Source of the DNA: Bordetella hinzii LMG 13501
GTDB taxonomy: Bacteria; Pseudomonadota; Gammaproteobacteria; Burkholderiales; Burkholderiaceae_B
DNA: 64,000 nt
Direction: 5' to 3'
Assembly (NCBI RefSeq): GCF_001548475.1
Contig: NZ_LRUJ01000004.1
Span: 162,481-226,480, forward strand
Shown here: positions 60,718-64,000 of the stretch, piece after piece
How the letters are laid out: every line of letters begins with the position of its first letter
How positions within the stretch are numbered: position 1 is the stretch's first letter
Notes under the pieces: generated by a model
What the model was told of the DNA's origin: nothing
What the model saw: the letters and a program-made list of their open reading frames with translations, nothing else
Databases searched by the model: none
Program-made: the position numbers and the translations under genes

Positions 60718-61719
60718 ATGTCCCGTGTCGATCTCAACCTGCTGCCCGCCCTGAGCGCGCTCTTGACCGAGCGCAGCGTCACAGGCGCGGCGCGGCGCCT
60801 GAACCTCAGCGTCTCGGCAATGAGCCGCACGCTGGCCCGGCTGCGCGCCGTCACGGGCGACCGCCTGCTCCTGCAGGCCGGACGGGCCCTGGTGCTGACA
60901 CCCTATGCGGAGCAATTGAGCCAGCGCCTGCCCGCCCTGGCGCGGGAGGCCGAAGCCATGCTCAGGCCCCCTCAACACCATTTCGATCCCCTCCTCCTGG
61001 CGCAGCACTACACCTTGCGGGCGGGGGAAGGGTTTATCGACCTCCTGGGCGCGGCGCTGATGGATCGCATCCGGGCGGCCGCGCCCGAGGTGCAGCTTCG
61101 ATTCGTGCCCAAGCCCGATTGGGACGCCCAGCCCTTGCGCGACGGGACCATCGACCTGGAGATCGGCACGCTGCGGACATCCGCGCCCGAATTGCTGACC
61201 CGCCGACTGTTTCGCGATCGCTACGTGGGCGTCTGCCGCAAGGGCCACCCCGCCGTGGACAAGGGCAACATCCCGCTGCAGCAATGGGCCGCTTGCGATC
61301 ACATCTCGGCCTCGCGCCCCGGCGAAACGCCGCACCCCGCCGATGCCGCCCTGGCCGTCCTGGGCGAGCGGCGCAGGATCGCCCTGGTGGTGCCCTCGTT
61401 TCCCGGCGCGATGCAGGTGGCCCGCCGGTGCGACGCGCTGGCGATCATTCCGCAGTCCTGCCTGGGCAACACCTTCCTCCCCGATCACGCGGCCGACAAC
61501 GGTTTGCAGTGGTTCGAACTGCCCGTCCCGACGCCCGCTTTCAGCGTCTCGGCGATCTGGCATCCGCGCCTGGACCGGGACCCCGCCCAGCAATGGCTGC
61601 GCGCAGAGGTGCTGGCGATATGCCAGGCCGCCTACCCCCGCGCGCCAGTCCCGCCCCCGCGGCAGGTAGACAGCCGCGCAAAACGAAAACAAAACGCTCA
61701 AAACGAACAAAAGGCGTAA
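60718..61719 (+). CDS. LysR-family transcriptional regulator
   Basis: 333 residues. The helix-turn-helix N-L-L-P-A-L-S-A-L-L-T-E-R-S-V-T-G-A is followed by R-L-N-L-S-V-S-A-M-S-R-T-L-A-R-L-R. The effector domain includes R-F-V-P-K-P-D-W and L-A-I-I-P-Q-S. It is a NodD/PcpR-like short-linker LysR. The 134-bp spacer to the divergent SDR contains a dyad ATTC-N14-GAAT. The C-terminal tail is unusually lysine-rich. Confidence 0.88.
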   Translation: MSRVDLNLLPALSALLTERSVTGAARRLNLSVSAMSRTLARLRAVTGDRLLLQAGRALVLTPYAEQLSQRLPALAREAEAMLRPPQHHFDPLLLAQHYTLRAGEGFIDLLGAALMDRIRAAAPEVQLRFVPKPDWDAQPLRDGTIDLEIGTLRTSAPELLTRRLFRDRYVGVCRKGHPAVDKGNIPLQQWAACDHISASRPGETPHPADAALAVLGERRRIALVVPSFPGAMQVARRCDALAIIPQSCLGNTFLPDHAADNGLQWFELPVPTPAFSVSAIWHPRLDRDPAQQWLRAEVLAICQAAYPRAPVPPPRQVDSRAKRKQNAQNEQKA

Positions 61720-61769
61720 AAAAAGATCGGGAACTTCCCAGGTTTCCTGCGCGTTTTTTTGTGTTTGAA

Positions 61770-61790
61770 TGTCATGACAAGAATCATGAC
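61770..61790. promoter_or_regulatory. palindromic sites upstream of phnD
   Basis: Perfect palindrome TGTCATGACA (61770-61779) followed by a direct copy of its core TCATGAC (61784-61790), 32-52 bp before phnD. Two near-identical half sites are suggestive of a regulator site. Not a recognised Pho box. Confidence 0.4.
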
Positions 61791-61821
61791 TGTCATAAAA
61801 ACGCAGAAAGGAGACAAATCC

Positions 61822-62826
61822 ATGCAAGCCAAGCGCATGCTGCAAGCCGCTCTCGCCCTGGCCCTGGGCGCCGGCGCCCAGGGCGCCTTCGCCGCCGACG
61901 CCTGCCCCAACCGGGGCGACCTGGACGTGATGTATTGCGACGCCAACAAGGACCTGGTGGCGGACACGCCGACCGATCCGGCCAAGCTGAAGACGCCGTC
62001 GACGCTGGTCTTCACCTACACGCCGGTCGAGGATCCCGCCGTCTACGAAGACATCTTCAAGCCTTTCACCACGCATCTGGCGCAGTGCACCGGCAAGCGC
62101 GTGGTGTTCTACCAGGTGCAAAGCAATGCCGCCGAGATCGAGGCCATGCGTTCGGGCCGCCTGCACGTGGGCGGCTTCTCGACCGGCCCGACCGCCTTCG
62201 CCGTGAACATCGCCGGCGCGGTGCCGTTCGCGGTCAAGGGCTATGCCGATGGCTTCCAGGGCTACAACCTGATCGTCATCGTCAAGAAGAACAGCCCTTA
62301 CCAGAAGCTCACGGACCTGAAGGGCAAGAAGCTGGCGCACACCGCCCCCTCGTCCAACTCCGGCCATATGGCGCCGGTCGCGCTGTTCCCCAAGGAGGGC
62401 CTGACGCCCGACAAAGATTACAAGGTGGTGTTCTCGGGCAAGCATGACCAGTCGGTCATGGGCGTGAACTCCGGCGACTATGACGCCGCGGCCGTGGCCT
62501 CGGATGTGTTCAAGCGCATGGCCGAACGCGGCCAGATCAAGGAAGACGATTTCCGCGTGATCTACCGCAGCGAGAAGTTCCCCACCTCGTCGTTCGCCTA
62601 TGCGCATGACCTGGAGCCGAAGTTCCGCGACCAGATGCTCAAGTGCTTCTATGACTACCGCTTCCCCGACGCGATGAAGAAGGCCTTCGATGGCGCCGAC
62701 CGCTTCTATCCGGTGACCTATCAGAAGGACTGGGCCATCGTGCGCGAAGTGGCGGAGTCCGGCGGCGAGAGCTTCAACCGCGCGGCCTACGACCGCGAAA
62801 ACGCCAAGAACAAGGGCAAGCAGTAA
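61822..62826 (+). CDS. phnD: phosphonate/phosphite-type ABC binding protein
   Basis: 334 residues from ATG 61822 (AAAGGAG). A signal peptide ends A-F-A-A-D. PhnD-type domain: [20 protein letters not shown], and [13 protein letters not shown]. Relatives bind phosphonates, phosphite or related anions. It leads phnC and phnE. No phn degradation gene lies inside the window, so the substrate is unproven. Confidence 0.88.
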   Translation: MQAKRMLQAALALALGAGAQGAFAADACPNRGDLDVMYCDANKDLVADTPTDPAKLKTPSTLVFTYTPVEDPAVYEDIFKPFTTHLAQCTGKRVVFYQVQSNAAEIEAMRSGRLHVGGFSTGPTAFAVNIAGAVPFAVKGYADGFQGYNLIVIVKKNSPYQKLTDLKGKKLAHTAPSSNSGHMAPVALFPKEGLTPDKDYKVVFSGKHDQSVMGVNSGDYDAAAVASDVFKRMAERGQIKEDDFRVIYRSEKFPTSSFAYAHDLEPKFRDQMLKCFYDYRFPDAMKKAFDGADRFYPVTYQKDWAIVREVAESGGESFNRAAYDRENAKNKGKQ

Positions 62827-62828
62827 GC

Positions 62829-63599
62829 ATGACGACTTCTTTGCGCATTTCCGGCCTGGTCAAGGAGTACCGGGCCGGCCAGCCGGTGCTCAAGGGCATC
62901 GATCTGCAGGTGGCCGGCCAGGGCCTGACGGCCATCATCGGCCCTTCGGGCACGGGCAAAAGCACGTTGCTGCGCTGCGTGAACCGGCTGATCGAGCCCA
63001 CGCGCGGCGAGATCGTGCTGCAGGCCGACGGCGCCACGGTGGACCTGGCCCGAGTGCGCGGTCAGGCGCTGCGGCATGCGCGCCGGCGCATCGGCATGGT
63101 GTTCCAGGAGTACAACCTGGTCGAGCGCCTGAGCGTGATGGAAAACCTGCTGACCGGCCGCCTGGGCTATACCTCGGCCTTCAAGGCCTGGATGCGCCGC
63201 TTTGAGCCGGCCGACATCGACCGCGCCTTCGAGCTGCTGGAGACGGTGGGCCTGGCCGGCTTTGCCGACCAGCGCGCCGATGCCTTGTCGGGCGGCCAGC
63301 GGCAGCGGGTGGGCATCGCGCGCGCGCTGATGCAGCGCCCGCAGCTGCTGCTGGCCGACGAGCCGACCTCCTCGCTGGACCCCAAGACTTCGGTGGAAAT
63401 CATGGAGCTGCTCACCGAGCAGGGCAATGCCAACGGCATCCCGGTGCTGGTCAACATCCATGACGTGGAACTGGCGCGCCGCTATGCCACGCGCATTGTC
63501 GGCATGTCGGGCGGCAACGTGGTCTATGACGGCGACGGGCAAGGCCTGGACACGGCGACGCTGAAAGCCATCTACGGAGGCGAGTCGTGGTTGCAGTAG
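62829..63599 (+). CDS. phnC: phosphonate-type ABC transporter ATPase
   Basis: 256 residues. Walker A G-P-S-G-T-G-K-S, signature L-S-G-G-Q-R-Q-R-V, Walker [13 protein letters not shown]. The PhnC helical insert [10 protein letters not shown] is present. It starts 2 bp after phnD and overlaps phnE by 13 bp. It powers phosphonate-type import with PhnE. Confidence 0.92.
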   Translation: MTTSLRISGLVKEYRAGQPVLKGIDLQVAGQGLTAIIGPSGTGKSTLLRCVNRLIEPTRGEIVLQADGATVDLARVRGQALRHARRRIGMVFQEYNLVERLSVMENLLTGRLGYTSAFKAWMRRFEPADIDRAFELLETVGLAGFADQRADALSGGQRQRVGIARALMQRPQLLLADEPTSSLDPKTSVEIMELLTEQGNANGIPVLVNIHDVELARRYATRIVGMSGGNVVYDGDGQGLDTATLKAIYGGESWLQ

Positions 63600-64000
63600 C
63601 ACGCGGGCGCCGGCCCTTCGCCCTGTCGTGGCAGACCCGGCTGCTGGCCGTGCTGGTGGTGGTATACGCCGTCTACGCGGCCGCGCAGCTGGACTTCAAC
63701 TGGCCGCGCATCCGCGACGGCATGGGCCATGCTTCGACCTTTCTGACGCGCATGTTCCCGCCCAATTTCGAAAAGCCCGCCACGCTCTGGAAAGGCATTG
63801 CCGAAAGCCTGGAAATCGCGGTGCTGGCCTCGCTGCTGGGCATCGTGCTGTCCTTGCCGGTGGGGCTGCTGGGCGCGCGCAACATGATGCCGGCCTGGGT
63901 ATCCTGGCCGGCGCGCGCGCTGGTGGCTCTGTGCCGTTCGCTGCATCCGGTCATCGTGGCCATCCTGTTCGTCAAGGCGGTGGGGTTTGGCGCGCTGGCC
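63587..64000 (+). CDS. phnE: phosphonate-type ABC permease, 3-prime end beyond window
   Basis: A frame opening at GTG 63587 (GGAGG upstream) overlaps the phnC end by 13 bp and runs to the window edge, giving 138 residues. An N-terminal membrane helix ([12 protein letters not shown]) is followed by [15 protein letters not shown] and L-L-G-A-R-N-M-M-P, characteristic of PhnE. The remainder of the permease lies outside the window. Confidence 0.85.
   Translation, partial: MVAVARGRRPFALSWQTRLLAVLVVVYAVYAAAQLDFNWPRIRDGMGHASTFLTRMFPPNFEKPATLWKGIAESLEIAVLASLLGIVLSLPVGLLGARNMMPAWVSWPARALVALCRSLHPVIVAILFVKAVGFGALA

Overview
The window reads as a chromosomal segment of a GC-rich beta-proteobacterium of the Alcaligenaceae, most likely Bordetella or a close relative such as Achromobacter. 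The evidence is the ribB-ribH-nusB-thiL-pgpA block beside cinA, pyrF, ndh and dgkA, a BrkB/YihY membrane protein, several Bug-type (TctC) periplasmic binding proteins, an ESPR-type autotransporter, and many LysR/IclR/LacI-controlled catabolic operons. Nearly every gene has long overlapping open frames on the other strand, an effect of base composition. The species is not determined.

Layout. 1-8645 (minus strand) is a 2-aminophenol meta-cleavage operon: two RidA-type deaminases, a two-subunit ring-cleavage dioxygenase, a semialdehyde dehydrogenase, decarboxylase, hydratase, aldolase and acetaldehyde dehydrogenase. A divergent MarR regulator lies at one end, and a Bug-protein fragment plus an MBL-fold hydrolase at the other. 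9436-12243 holds a second groES-groEL pair with a heat-shock type promoter and an unrecognised gene. 12324-13283 is a gene graveyard with pieces of a LysR, an IclR and an SMP-30/gluconolactonase gene. 13331-25744 holds carbohydrate or acid catabolism under two LacI-type regulators: a cupin protein, an alpha/beta hydrolase, a MalEFGK-type ABC transporter, then a HisD-like dehydrogenase, SDR, Bug protein and HpcH/HpaI aldolase. Matching 14-bp palindromes tie the first LacI gene to the ABC transporter promoter. 26671-32337 holds a large autotransporter facing a TPR-glycosyltransferase.

The most unusual part is 32429-38748, a 6.3-kb element of lower GC. It has inverted ends beginning TGTCGAAAGTCAG, a 5-bp target duplication TCCGT and subterminal repeats like transposase-binding sites, but no transposase. 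It carries a SIR2-domain protein, a broken TauD/clavaminate-synthase-like gene, a DUF2188-type small protein with a TIR-domain protein that has a Gly/Tyr-rich linker, and a divergent trio (sigma-factor-like protein, small helical protein, ImmA/IrrE metallopeptidase). It inserted just upstream of the main groESL promoter, and I read it as a mobile defence cassette.

After it come groES-groEL (sigma-70 promoter with CIRCE), brkB-like, dgkA, ndh and pyrF (plus), then cinA, pgpA, thiL, nusB, ribH and ribB (minus). These are followed by a HAD phosphatase and an IclR gene, another IclR gene divergent from a branched-chain amino-acid-type ABC transporter linked to hydantoinase/oxoprolinase genes, an SDR/LysR pair, and the start of a phosphonate transporter (phnD, phnC, phnE cut by the window end).
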